64,000 nucleotides of DNA from Sphaerotilus mobilis. GTDB taxonomy: Bacteria > Pseudomonadota > Gammaproteobacteria > Burkholderiales > Burkholderiaceae_C. The stretch lies in assembly GCF_004216565.1 (NCBI RefSeq), contig NZ_SGWV01000008.1, positions 310,001 to 374,000 of the forward strand. The letters are read 5' to 3'. Below, piece by piece: positions 34,601 through 43,560 of the stretch (positions within the stretch are counted from its first letter, which is position 1; each line of letters begins with the position of its first letter). The translations under genes were made by a program, and so were the position numbers. The notes beneath the pieces were generated by a model. It searched no databases and was not told the origin of the DNA. It saw only the letters and a list, made by a program, of their open reading frames with translations.

Positions 34601-34954
34601 ATGAACGCTCCCCTGCTGCCCGCCCAAGCCCTGAACGCGAAGATTTCGGTCGCCCCCCAACTCGCACCGGAAGCCATGGCTGCCGCTGCAGCGGCCGGCT
34701 TCCGCTCCGTCATCAACAACCGGCCTGATTTCGAAGGCGGCCCGGAACAACCGACCAGCGCCGTCATCGAAGCCGCCGCCCGCGCGGCCGGTCTGCAGTA
34801 CGCCTACCTGCCGGTGTCGGGCGTCTACCAGACCCCCGAGGAAGTCGCCGCGTTCCGGCAACTGATCGACACCCTGCCGGGTCCGGTGCTGGCCTTCTGC
34901 CGCAGCGGCGCTCGTTCGACCAAGCTCTACAGCCAGGCCTGCGAGCTGGGCTGA
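34601..34954 (+). CDS. DUF442 (TIGR01244-type) phosphatase/sulfurtransferase-like protein
   Basis: The 117-residue protein has SVAPQLAPEAMAAAAAAGFRSVINNRPD, followed by YLPVSG and the P-loop-like active-site motif FCRSGARST, a cysteine-phosphatase-type C-x4-R loop. Relatives include the N-terminal domain of BlhA-type sulfide-responsive proteins and stand-alone sulfurtransferase-like proteins. It is 39 bp upstream of the histidine kinase gene and on the same strand, but a common function is not evident. Confidence 0.8.
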   Translation: MNAPLLPAQALNAKISVAPQLAPEAMAAAAAAGFRSVINNRPDFEGGPEQPTSAVIEAAARAAGLQYAYLPVSGVYQTPEEVAAFRQLIDTLPGPVLAFCRSGARSTKLYSQACELG

Positions 34955-34992
34955 TCGGCACATCGGCACATCGGTCGGACCTGGGACCTCGC

Positions 34993-36504
34993 GTGAGCAC
35001 GGCCAGCGCCACGTCCATCCGCACCGAGCCGCGAGGCGTGCGCGCGCTGCGTCGCCAGTTGCTGCTGCTGGCGGTGCTGCCGCTGCTGGCCTCGCTGCTG
35101 CTGATCGCGCTGGCGGTGCGCCACCAGACCCAAGAGCTGGTGCGCAGCGAGCGCGAACTGGTCGAGTCGGCCTATATGTCGAGCAAGAAGAACGAGCTCA
35201 AGCGCTCGGTCGACCTGGCCCTGAGCGTGATCCAGCCGCTCTACGACACCGGCCGCCACGACGAAGCCATCCAGGCTGAGGCCAAGCGCCTGCTGCGCTC
35301 GCTGGACAACGGCGGCGGTGACCAGTACTTCTTCGCCTACCGCTTCGACGGCGAGTGCCTGGTGCTGCCCCCGCAGCCCCATCTGGTCGGCCAGAACCTG
35401 TGGGAGATCCGCGACCGCGACGGCCGTCCGGTCGTGCAGTCGCTGATCGCCAAGGCCCGCGAGGGCAGCGGCTACTTTCAGTACGTCTGGAACAAGCCCA
35501 GCCTGCGTGCCGAGGTGCCCAAGCTGGGCTATGTCGTCGGCCTGCCGCGCTGGGGCTGGATGATGGGCTCTGGCATCTACCTCGACGATGTCGGCATCAC
35601 GCTGCGCGAGCTCGAACAGCGGGCCCACGCCAACATCTGGACGACCATGGCCTGGATCACCGCCATTGCGCTGCTGGGCATCGCACTGGTCGGCGGTTGT
35701 GCGCTGGTGCTCAACCTCAACGGCGCGCGGGCGGCCGATGCGCAACTGCAGCTGATGGCGCGTCAGGTCGTGCAGTCGCAAGAGGCCGAACGGGCCCACC
35801 TCTCGCGTGAGCTGCACGACGGCACCGGCCAGACCCTGGTGTCGATCAAGCTGCTGATGGACAGCGCCATCGGCCAGTTGCGCCGGCTGGGCCCTGAGGG
35901 CGCACCGGCCACGCTGGACAAGGCGCGCGACCGGATCGAGGACGCGCTCGGCGAGATCCGCACGCTCTCGCATCGGCTGCGCCCGCCGCTGCTGGACACC
36001 TTCGGCCTGCCAGCTGCCCTGCGCCACCTCGGCGAGGAGTTCGCCGAACACGCCGACCTGGCCTTCTTCCTGCGCGAGCGCGGCCCGGCCATCGACCTGC
36101 CCGACGAGATCAAGACGGTGCTGTTCCGCGTCACCCAGGAGGCGCTGACCAACATCCAGCGACATGCCCGCGCCAGCCGGGTCGACCTGCGGCTGGTCAA
36201 CAGCGCCAGCGGTCTGCGCCTGACGGTGCAGGACGACGGTGTCGGCTATGACGCGGAGGCCCTGCGCGACGACCCGCGCCGCGGCATCGGCCTGCGCAAT
36301 ATGCATGAGCGGCTCGCCTCTATCGGCGGCCAGCTGCGCATGCAGTCGCGGCCTGGCACGACCCGGGTGATCGCCGATGTGCCGCGCGCAGCGATCCGGC
36401 GCTTCGCACCACCCGCAGGGGTCGCGGGCGACGCGGCCGGTGTCACGTCCCACACGTCCCACACGTCCACTAGGCTCGCCGATGCGCATCGTTCTGGTCG
36501 ATGA
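34993..36504 (+). CDS. NarX-type sensor histidine kinase with a Cache domain
   Basis: The 503-residue protein has membrane helices at about 23-42 and 215-240. They flank a periplasmic single-Cache domain with FDGECLVLPPQPHLVGQN and the conserved GYVVGLPRWGWMMGSGIYLDD. The cytoplasmic part has a HisKA_3 box SRELHDGTGQTLVSIK (phospho-His about 278) and HATPase motifs DDGVGYD and GIGLRNM. Cache domains of this type bind small carboxylates. The start is GTG at 34993. The C-terminus ends in a Ser-His-Thr repeat and overlaps the response regulator gene by 23 bp. It probably senses a substrate of the downstream TRAP transporter. Confidence 0.87.
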   Translation: MSTASATSIRTEPRGVRALRRQLLLLAVLPLLASLLLIALAVRHQTQELVRSERELVESAYMSSKKNELKRSVDLALSVIQPLYDTGRHDEAIQAEAKRLLRSLDNGGGDQYFFAYRFDGECLVLPPQPHLVGQNLWEIRDRDGRPVVQSLIAKAREGSGYFQYVWNKPSLRAEVPKLGYVVGLPRWGWMMGSGIYLDDVGITLRELEQRAHANIWTTMAWITAIALLGIALVGGCALVLNLNGARAADAQLQLMARQVVQSQEAERAHLSRELHDGTGQTLVSIKLLMDSAIGQLRRLGPEGAPATLDKARDRIEDALGEIRTLSHRLRPPLLDTFGLPAALRHLGEEFAEHADLAFFLRERGPAIDLPDEIKTVLFRVTQEALTNIQRHARASRVDLRLVNSASGLRLTVQDDGVGYDAEALRDDPRRGIGLRNMHERLASIGGQLRMQSRPGTTRVIADVPRAAIRRFAPPAGVAGDAAGVTSHTSHTSTRLADAHRSGR

Positions 36505-37117
36505 CCACGCGCTGGTGCGCGAGGGCGTGAGGGCCCTGCTCGCCAGCCAGCCCTCGCTGCAGGTGGTCGGCGAGGCCGCCCAGGTCGACGAGGCCCTGAG
36601 CCGCATCGCCGAGCTGCAGCCGGACCTGGTGCTGATGGACATCGGCATCCGCCAGTCCAACGGCATCGCCTTGACCGCCGAACTGATGCGTCGCCACCCC
36701 GGCCTGGCCGTGCTGATGCTCAGCATGTACGACAACCCCGAATACGTGCACCAGGCCCTGCAGGCCGGCGCGCGCGGCTATGTGCTCAAAGATGGCCCGT
36801 CCAGCGAGATCTTCGCCGCCATCGAGGCGATCGCCGCCGGCGGCAGCTACCTGAGTGCCGAGCTGACCCGCACGCCGGTGGTCGCCGCCGACGAATCGGC
36901 CCGGCCGCTGCTGTCCGAACGCGAGAGCGAGATCCTCAACGCGCTCGCCCGCGGGCTGTCGAGCAAGCAGATCGCGGCCCATTTCGACCTGAGCGTGCGC
37001 ACCGTCGAGACCCACCGCCAGAACATCCGCCGCAAGTTGCGCATCGCCGGTCAGGCCGAGCTGATCCGCTATGCGGTGGAGCGTTGCCGGACCCTCGGTG
37101 ACGACGCAGCCACCTGA
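36482..37117 (+). CDS. NarL/FixJ-family response regulator
   Basis: The 211-residue protein has a receiver domain with DD at 7-8, phospho-acceptor Asp 53 in LMDIGIRQSNG, and Lys in YVLKDG. The C-terminal LuxR-type helix-turn-helix is LSERESEILNALARGLSSKQIAAHFDLSVRTVETH. It is the partner of the overlapping histidine kinase. The next genes, 173 bp downstream, encode TRAP permease subunits and are its most likely target. Confidence 0.92.
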   Translation: MRIVLVDDHALVREGVRALLASQPSLQVVGEAAQVDEALSRIAELQPDLVLMDIGIRQSNGIALTAELMRRHPGLAVLMLSMYDNPEYVHQALQAGARGYVLKDGPSSEIFAAIEAIAAGGSYLSAELTRTPVVAADESARPLLSERESEILNALARGLSSKQIAAHFDLSVRTVETHRQNIRRKLRIAGQAELIRYAVERCRTLGDDAAT

Positions 37118-37290
37118 CACCTTCACGTGCGTAGTGCCGCGTAGTCGTAACACCCGATGCCAGACATCAGGGTTTTCGAGTGTCATACGGCCCGCACGAA
37201 CCGGGCTCATCCCGCCCGGTTTCGCGTCTGCGGAACACCCCGCCGCAACCCTTCCCTTTCGACGTTCCTGCCCCTTCCGGAGGTCTCTCC

Positions 37291-37884
37291 TTGACTGCCT
37301 TGCTGAACATCTCCAGGCGGATCGACGCACTCAATGAGTTCGTCGGCCGCTGGGTGGCCTGGCTGGTGCTGGCGGCCGTGCTCGTCTCCGCGTCCAACGC
37401 GGTGGTGCGCAAGGTCTTCGACACCAGTTCCAACGCCTTCCTCGAAATCCAGTGGTACCTGTTCGCGGCCAGCTTCCTGCTCGCCGCCGGCTACACCATG
37501 CTGCGCCAAGAGCACGTCAAGATCGACGTCGTGCTCAGTCGCTTCAGCAAGCCCACGCAGATCAAGGTCGAAGTCTTCGGCATCGTGGTCTTCCTGTTCC
37601 CGCTGGTCATCGCGGTGATCGACCTGGTGGTGCCGTTGGTCATCAAGGCCATGGTGTCGGGCGAGATGTCGTCCAACGCGGGCGGCCTGATCCGCTGGCC
37701 GGTCTATGCCCTGGTCCCCGCCGGCTTTGCACTGCTGGGCCTGCAAGGCATCTCCGAACTGATCAAGCGGGTGGCCTTCCTCAAGGGCCTGATCGACGAC
37801 CCGACCCAGAAGAAGGGCGTCAAGACCGCTGAAGAAGAACTTGCCGAAGCCATCCGGGCTCAGGCTGAAGGAGCCCGCAAGTGA
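37291..37884 (+). CDS. TRAP transporter small permease (DctQ-type)
   Basis: The 197-residue protein starts at TTG 37291, chosen because a full GGAGGT box lies 6 nt upstream (37279-37284). The upstream in-frame ATG at 37180 has none. Four membrane helices include EIQWYLFAASFLLAAGYTMLRQEHVKIDV, the DctQ signature. It stabilises the large permease and receives substrate from a periplasmic receptor. It resembles the mannitol/chloroaromatic-type subfamily (FcbT2). Confidence 0.87.
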   Translation: MTALLNISRRIDALNEFVGRWVAWLVLAAVLVSASNAVVRKVFDTSSNAFLEIQWYLFAASFLLAAGYTMLRQEHVKIDVVLSRFSKPTQIKVEVFGIVVFLFPLVIAVIDLVVPLVIKAMVSGEMSSNAGGLIRWPVYALVPAGFALLGLQGISELIKRVAFLKGLIDDPTQKKGVKTAEEELAEAIRAQAEGARK

Positions 37885-39611
37885 TGGAATTCTTCTCTGC
37901 GAACATGGCCCCGATCATGTTCATCGGGCTCGTCATCTTCCTGTTGATGGGCTATTCGGTCGCGTTCTCGCTCGGTGCCTGCGGCCTGCTGTTCGGCCTC
38001 ATCGGCATCGAGATGGGCATGCTGCCCGCCTCGCTGATGCAGGCCCTGCCGCTGCGCATCTTCGGGATCATGCAGAACGACACGCTGCTCGCGATCCCCT
38101 TCTTCACCTTCATGGGCCTGATCCTCGAACGATCGGGCATGGCCGAAGACCTGCTTGACACCATCGGCCAGCTGTTCGGCCCGATCCGTGGCGGCCTGGC
38201 TTTCGCGGTGATCCTGGTCGGCGCCATGCTGGCCGCGACCACCGGCGTGGTGGCCGCGTCGGTGATCTCGATGGGCCTGATCTCGCTGCCCATCATGCTG
38301 CGCTACGGCTATGACCGCCGGCTTGCCAGTGGCGTCATCGCCGCCTCGGGCACGCTGGCGCAGATCATTCCGCCATCGCTGGTGCTGATCATCATGGCCG
38401 ACCAGCTCGGCCGCAGCGTGGGCGACCTCTACAAGGGTGCGTTCATCCCCGGCTTCGTCCTGACAGGTCTCTACATTGGCTATGTGCTCCTGATCACGTT
38501 GTGGCGTCCGAACTGGGCCCCGGCCCTGCCCGTCGAAGCGCGCGTCTACCGCGAGGCCAGCGGCAGTTCCGGCCTGCCCTCGCTGGGCTTGCTGACGCTG
38601 CTGTCGGTCGGACTTGCTGTCGCCTTTGCCCAGACCCGGCCGGACAACACCCCGACCGACGAGTTGATCGTCGTGTCGATGTGCGTCGGCGTGGGCGTGG
38701 CCTTTGTGCTGGCGGTGTTCAACAAGGTCACCGGGCTGAAGCTGCTGTCGAAGATGGCGGAGCGCGTGACCTTCGTGCTCATCCCGCCGCTGGGCCTGAT
38801 CTTCCTGGTCCTGGGCACGATCTTCCTGGGCATCGCCACGCCGACCGAGGGCGGCGCCATGGGTGCCGTCGGCGCCCTGGCCATGGCCATCGGACGCCGT
38901 CGTCTGGACATGCGCCTGCTGCGTCAGGCCATGGACTCGACGATGAAGCTGTCGACCTTCGTGGTCTTCATCCTGATCGGCTCGACGGTCTTCAGCCTGA
39001 GCTTCCAGGCCGTTGACGGACCGAAGTGGGTCGAACACCTGCTGACCAGCCTGCCCGGCGGCCAGCTCGGCTTCCTGATCGTGGTGAACATCCTGATCTT
39101 CGTGCTGGCGTTCTTCCTCGACTTCTTCGAGCTGAGCTTCATCGTCGTGCCGCTGCTCGGCCCGGTCGCCGAGAAGCTGGGCATCGACCTGGTCTGGTTC
39201 GGCGTGCTGCTGGCGGTCAACATGCAGACGTCCTTCATGCACCCGCCGTTCGGCTTCGCGCTGTTCTACCTGCGCAGCGTGGCACCGACCGAGGACTACA
39301 AGGACCGCGTCACGGGCAAGACGGTCCCCAAGGTCACGACCGGCCAGATCTACTGGGGCGCCGTGCCCTTCGTGGTGATCCAGATCATCATGGTCGGCCT
39401 GATCATCGCCTTCCCGAACCTGGTGTCTGGGGGGCTGGACAAGAAGGAAGAGGTCAACGTCGACAACGTCCAGATCGACTTCCAGGAGCAGGCGCCTGCC
39501 GTCGACCCCTCGAGCCTTCTGAGCCCTGGCGGCGCCAGCGGAGCCGCCTCCGCTGTCGAAGAAGATCCGATGGCGATCTTCGAGCAGCAGGCCAAGGACG
39601 AGAAGAAGTAA
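37884..39611 (+). CDS. TRAP transporter large permease (DctM-type)
   Basis: The 575-residue protein overlaps dctQ by one base. About 13 membrane helices include IPFFTFMGLILERSGMAEDLLD, AASGTLAQIIPPSLVLIIMADQLG and ATPTEGGAMGAVGAL, all DctM landmarks for the Na+-coupled transport path. It is longer than classical DctM (about 430) and fits the FcbT3 subfamily with a central insert and an acidic C-terminal tail. No DctP receptor gene is adjacent, so the solute cannot be assigned; an organic acid is likely. Confidence 0.9.
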   Translation: MEFFSANMAPIMFIGLVIFLLMGYSVAFSLGACGLLFGLIGIEMGMLPASLMQALPLRIFGIMQNDTLLAIPFFTFMGLILERSGMAEDLLDTIGQLFGPIRGGLAFAVILVGAMLAATTGVVAASVISMGLISLPIMLRYGYDRRLASGVIAASGTLAQIIPPSLVLIIMADQLGRSVGDLYKGAFIPGFVLTGLYIGYVLLITLWRPNWAPALPVEARVYREASGSSGLPSLGLLTLLSVGLAVAFAQTRPDNTPTDELIVVSMCVGVGVAFVLAVFNKVTGLKLLSKMAERVTFVLIPPLGLIFLVLGTIFLGIATPTEGGAMGAVGALAMAIGRRRLDMRLLRQAMDSTMKLSTFVVFILIGSTVFSLSFQAVDGPKWVEHLLTSLPGGQLGFLIVVNILIFVLAFFLDFFELSFIVVPLLGPVAEKLGIDLVWFGVLLAVNMQTSFMHPPFGFALFYLRSVAPTEDYKDRVTGKTVPKVTTGQIYWGAVPFVVIQIIMVGLIIAFPNLVSGGLDKKEEVNVDNVQIDFQEQAPAVDPSSLLSPGGASGAASAVEEDPMAIFEQQAKDEKK

Positions 39612-39665
39612 GCCCGCCGAAGCCGTCTGCACCACGGACGGCTTCAACACGGAAGGCTGCACCTC

Positions 39666-39712
39666 ACAGGCGGTGGCCCTGCGCCAGCGGGTCCACCGCC
39701 TGTCTCTTTTTG
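39666..39712 (+). terminator. Rho-independent terminator after the TRAP genes
   Basis: ACAGGCGGTGG pairs with CCACCGCCTGT, followed by CTCTTTTT. The long loop is 16 nt. It separates the TRAP operon from the LivJ-type gene. Confidence 0.8.
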
Positions 39713-39803
39713 GCCTGCGAACGGCCGATCCTCAAGCAAGTCCGGATGTTGCGGCGCGACGGCCTGGTGCATTGTGTTGGGCATCTTTTCCGGAGTCCTC
39801 ACC

Positions 39804-40994
39804 ATGTCCCACGCCATCGTCCCCTCCTCCACCCTGCGCCACGTCGCGCTCGCCACCGCCGTGGCTGCCGCCTTGGGCGGCCTGAGCCTGCAGGCCGTCG
39901 CCCAGGAGAAGATCAAGGTCGGCTTGATGCTGCCCTACACCGGCACCTTCGCCGCCCTGGGTGTGGCCATCGAGAACGGCTTCCGTCAGTACGTCGACGA
40001 GCAAGGCGGCAAGCTCGGCGGCCGGGCGATCGAGTTCGTCAAGGTCGACGACGAGTCTGACCCGGCCAAGGCTGCCGACAACGCCAACAAGCTGGTCAAG
40101 CGCGACAACGTCGACGTGATGGTCGGCACGGTGCACTCCGGCGTCGCCCTGGCCATGGCCAAGGTCGCCAAGGACAACGACACGCTGCTGATCGTGCCCA
40201 ATGCCGGCGCCGACGCCATCACCGGCCCGCTGTGTGCGCCCAACATCTTCCGCAGCTCCTTCTCGAATTGGCAGCCCGGCTATGCGATCGGCAAGGTCGC
40301 GGCCGAGCGCAAGTTCAAGACCGCCGTCACGCTGACCTGGAAATACGCCGCTGGCGACGAGACCGTGCGCGGCTTCAAGGAGGCCTTCGAAGGCGGCGGC
40401 GGCAAGGTCGTCAAGGAACTCAACCTGCCCTTCCCCACCGTCGAGTTCCAGGCCTTGCTGACCGAGATCGCGGCGACCAAACCCGACGTCGTGTTCGTCT
40501 TCTTCGCCGGTGGCGGCGCGGTCAAGTTCGTCAAGGACTGGTCTGCTGCCGGTCTGAAGGACAAGATCCCGCTCTACGCCTCCGGCTTCCTGACCGACGG
40601 CACGCTCGAAGCCCAGGGCGACGCGGCCGCCGGCATCATGACGGCGCTGCACTATGCCGACGACCTGAGCAACAAGCGCGATCAGGCCTTCCGTCTGCAA
40701 TACGCCAAGACCTACAAGCTGCAGCCCGATGTCTACGCGGTGCAGGGCTACGACGCCGCCCAGCTGCTGGGCGCCGGCCTCGCGGCGGTCAAGGGCGACA
40801 TCAAGAACCGCGACGCCCTGGTCAAGGCCATGGAAGCCGCCCGCATCGACAGCCCGCGCGGCCCCTTCACGCTGAGCAAGGCCCACAACCCGGTGCAGGA
40901 CTTCTACCTGCGGCAGGTGGTCGGCAAGGTCAACAAGAACGTCGGCTTGGCAGCGAAGGGTCTCGCCGACCCGGCGCGTGGCTGCAAGATGTGA
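39804..40994 (+). CDS. LivJ/LivK-family ABC substrate-binding protein
   Basis: The 396-residue protein has a signal peptide ending at QAVAQE. The type-I periplasmic-binding fold follows: IKVGLMLPYTGTFAALGVAIENGFRQYVDEQGG and DDESDPAKAADNANKLVKRD. It ends in GCKM, with RGCKM-like ends common in burkholderial relatives. No permease or ATPase genes of the branched-chain type are nearby, so it must work with a transporter encoded elsewhere. It has its own leader after the terminator. Confidence 0.87.
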   Translation: MSHAIVPSSTLRHVALATAVAAALGGLSLQAVAQEKIKVGLMLPYTGTFAALGVAIENGFRQYVDEQGGKLGGRAIEFVKVDDESDPAKAADNANKLVKRDNVDVMVGTVHSGVALAMAKVAKDNDTLLIVPNAGADAITGPLCAPNIFRSSFSNWQPGYAIGKVAAERKFKTAVTLTWKYAAGDETVRGFKEAFEGGGGKVVKELNLPFPTVEFQALLTEIAATKPDVVFVFFAGGGAVKFVKDWSAAGLKDKIPLYASGFLTDGTLEAQGDAAAGIMTALHYADDLSNKRDQAFRLQYAKTYKLQPDVYAVQGYDAAQLLGAGLAAVKGDIKNRDALVKAMEAARIDSPRGPFTLSKAHNPVQDFYLRQVVGKVNKNVGLAAKGLADPARGCKM

Positions 40995-41058
40995 CGAAGA
41001 GTGGGCCTGCCGCCGGGTGCCGTGAACACGGGCTCGATGAGGCGGCCCACGTCGCCAC

Positions 41059-41292
41059 GCCGGACCGCCCGGCGCGTTGAACGCGGTTTCGGGCAAGTTG
41101 CCCACCGGCACCAGCCCGTCGGACACAGCGTGTCCGACCTACCGAAAGCCGGTGTCGCGAGGTAGCCTCGGTCGTCCATTCCCAGGTAGGTCGGACAACC
41201 CGTGTCCGACGGGCTATTGCCATCAGCCACCGAACCAGATCGTTGGCCGATGCCCAGAACGCCATGCCGGACCGCCCGGCGCGTTGAACGCG
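41059..41292. repeat. 27-bp direct repeat pair flanking the palindromic element
   Basis: Identical 27-bp copies at 41059-41085 and 41266-41292 (starting GCCGGACCGCCC, ending GTTGAACGCG) bracket the inverted-repeat element at 41113-41215. The layout looks like a duplicated insertion target or a repeat array remnant. Confidence 0.85.
41113..41215. repeat. 103-bp inverted-repeat element with 30-bp arms
   Basis: The left arm (41113-41142) and right arm (41186-41215) are inverted copies with about three mismatches. Each arm itself contains a smaller palindrome (GTCGGAC...GTCCGAC). It could fold as a double hairpin and resembles BIME/REP or MITE-type intergenic elements. No transposase is encoded. 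The remainder of the 40995-41310 gap holds only the flanking direct repeats. Confidence 0.75.
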
Positions 41293-41310
41293 CCTCCCCC
41301 ATGCGGGCTA

Positions 41311-43560
41311 TCACCCCAGCAAACGCCCCCTCAACCCGCTCGCCCGCCGTGTCCGGCGCGACAAGGCTGCATCGAACACTGCAGCATCGGGGGCGATCAG
41401 CGTGAAGGCCAGGCGGGCTCGCGTGATGCCGGTGTAGACCAGCTCGCGGCTCAGGACCGGGTTGATGCGTGGCGGCAGCACCAGCACGGTGTGGCCGAAC
41501 TCGGAGCCTTGCGACTTGTGGACCGTCATCGCCCAGGCGGTCTCGACCGCGCTCAGGCGGCTGGCGAGCACCGAGCGGACCTGGTCGCCGTCGAGGAACC
41601 AGACGCGCAGCGGCTCGGGCTCATGCGATGAGCCAGCGGGCTCCAGAACCGCGCCTCCGCGTGCACGCTCGCCGGGTGGCTGGCGCAGCGCGATGCCGAT
41701 GTCGCCGTTGTAGACGCCCAGCGACGGGTCGTTGCGGGTGACCATCACCGGCCGGCCCTCGTACCACTCGCCTTGGCGCGCGATCAGGCCGTCGCGGCGC
41801 AGGGCGGCTTCGACGGCGCGGTTCAAGCCTTCGACGCCCCAGTCGCCCTCGCGCACCGCGCACAGCACACGGCTGCGGTCGAAGGCGCGCAGCACCTCGC
41901 GGGCCCAGGCTTCGAGCAGCGCCGGGTGGGCTTCAGCGGGCACGGCGGACAGGGTCTTCGGACCGGGACGCTGTCCGGCCAGCACCTGCAGCATCTGGCG
42001 ATAACCGGCACCGGCGGCCGACACAGCCTCTGCGGCCTCTGCGGCCTCCGCGGCCTGGCTATCGGCAGGATCGACCACACCGTCCGCCGGTCGCCCGGCC
42101 AGCGCAACCTGCACAACCAAGGCCGGGTCGACGCCGCTCAGCGCAGCCACGGCCGGGCTACGTTGCACCCGGTCTGGCCGGGCGCCTTGCTGCGGCCAGC
42201 CCAGGCACGCGCGCGCCTCGGCCAGCGCCCCCGCATTCACCGCACGCGCCAGCGCGCCGATCGCGCCGGCAAAACGGTGGCTGTGGCGCAGCTGCACGGT
42301 TTGCGGCGCCAGCACGCTGGCCTGCCGCTCGCCCTCCGTCTCGTTCGCCGTCTCGTTCGCCGCCACGCCCGGCATCGACGGGCCCATGCAGGCTGCGAGC
42401 CAGGCCGCGTCCGCCGCCGGCAAGGCCACGTCGACCGCGTCAGCGCAAAGGTCGCCCAGCACCGCGCCGGCCTCGACCGAGGCGAGCTGGTCCTGGTCGC
42501 CCAGCAGGACCAGCCGGGCGCCGTCGGGCAAGGCGCGCAACAGCGCGGCCATCATCTCGAGGTGGACCATCGAGGCCTCGTCGACCACCAGCAGGTCCAC
42601 CTCCAGCGGGCGCTGGGCATGGCGGGCGAACTGGCGGGTGCCGGGCCGGGCGCCGAGCAGGGCATGCAGGGTCTGGGCATTGGCGGTGCCGTCGACCAGA
42701 CCGTCCCAGTCGAGTTGGCCTTGCAACGGCCCCCGCAAGCCGTCCAACGCGCTGCGGATCGACTGTTGCAGCCGGGCGGCCGCCTTGCCGGTCGGTGCGG
42801 CCAGGGCGATGCGCAAGGGCCGTGCGGCCGGTGCCAGCGCCTGTTGCCGCTGCTGATCGGCCTGCAGCAAGGCCAGCAGGCGCGCCACGGTGTAGGTCTT
42901 GCCCGTGCCCGGCCCGCCGGTGATCAGCGTGAGCCGGCCCCGCAAGGCGGTCGCGCAGGCGATGCGCTGGTGGTCGATGCGGTCGGCCGGCAAGGCGCCG
43001 AACAGGCGGTCCAGCCAGCCCCGGACCCAGGCCGGATCGGGACGCAGCAAGGTGTCGAGCGGGCCATCGGAGGTGACCCGCCGACGCAGCGCCAGCGCCA
43101 CGGTGACCTCGTCGCGGTGGTGACGACGCAGGTAGAGCCGCGCGCCGTCGAGCAGCAGGGGCGCGGCCTGCGGGTCGCCCGGACCTGCACGGCGTGCATC
43201 GTCGACCGCGCCACTGCCCAGCAAGGCGGCCTGCCAGTCGGCCACGGTGCGCGCCGGCAGGCGCTGCAGCGTCGCGGCCAGTTCGGCTTGCGCGGCCACC
43301 GGGCCGGCCAGCCAAGGGTCGTTGAAGGCCGAAGGCGGCGCGAGCAACTCGTCCAGCGGCAGGCAGGTGTGGCCACGCCCTTCGTTGTGGGCCAGCAGCG
43401 CGACGGCCAGCGGCAGCACGGCATCGGCTTGCGGGCATTGGGTGACCAGCAACCGTGCCAGCGCGAGATCCAGCGCACGCAGCCAGCCGGATTCGACCCA
43501 GCGGGCCAGGTCGGCGAGCACGTCGTCGACAGCGGTCGTTTCGTGGATCGGGTCGCTCAT
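41311..43560 (-). CDS. recD: Exodeoxyribonuclease V subunit alpha, RecD
   Basis: The 749-residue SF1 helicase has Walker A GGPGTGKTYTV at about residue 213, VVDEASMVHLEMM (Walker B), GDQDQLASVEAGAVLGDL and MTVHKSQGSEF near the end. RecD is the fast 5'-3' motor of RecBCD that unwinds broken ends and governs Chi response. It overlaps recB by 4 bp (ATGA) and is last in the operon. An Ala-Ala-Glu repeat (about 502-515) comes from 9-bp units at 42026-42055. A GGCTCA-N5-TGAGCC palindrome lies near its 3' end. Confidence 0.94.
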   Translation of the reverse strand: MSDPIHETTAVDDVLADLARWVESGWLRALDLALARLLVTQCPQADAVLPLAVALLAHNEGRGHTCLPLDELLAPPSAFNDPWLAGPVAAQAELAATLQRLPARTVADWQAALLGSGAVDDARRAGPGDPQAAPLLLDGARLYLRRHHRDEVTVALALRRRVTSDGPLDTLLRPDPAWVRGWLDRLFGALPADRIDHQRIACATALRGRLTLITGGPGTGKTYTVARLLALLQADQQRQQALAPAARPLRIALAAPTGKAAARLQQSIRSALDGLRGPLQGQLDWDGLVDGTANAQTLHALLGARPGTRQFARHAQRPLEVDLLVVDEASMVHLEMMAALLRALPDGARLVLLGDQDQLASVEAGAVLGDLCADAVDVALPAADAAWLAACMGPSMPGVAANETANETEGERQASVLAPQTVQLRHSHRFAGAIGALARAVNAGALAEARACLGWPQQGARPDRVQRSPAVAALSGVDPALVVQVALAGRPADGVVDPADSQAAEAAEAAEAVSAAGAGYRQMLQVLAGQRPGPKTLSAVPAEAHPALLEAWAREVLRAFDRSRVLCAVREGDWGVEGLNRAVEAALRRDGLIARQGEWYEGRPVMVTRNDPSLGVYNGDIGIALRQPPGERARGGAVLEPAGSSHEPEPLRVWFLDGDQVRSVLASRLSAVETAWAMTVHKSQGSEFGHTVLVLPPRINPVLSRELVYTGITRARLAFTLIAPDAAVFDAALSRRTRRASGLRGRLLG
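41618..41634. promoter_or_regulatory. Third GGCTCA-N5-TGAGCC palindrome, inside recD
   Basis: The exact 6-5-6 palindrome (spacer TGCGA) found twice in the promoter region of this operon recurs about 1.9 kb into recD. It may be an internal operator or a chance match; the identical spacing makes chance less attractive. Confidence 0.4.

Noticed and set aside
37180-37290. Upstream ATG start for the TRAP small permease
   Set aside because: The TTG at 37291 has a full GGAGGT box at ideal spacing and begins the conserved protein.
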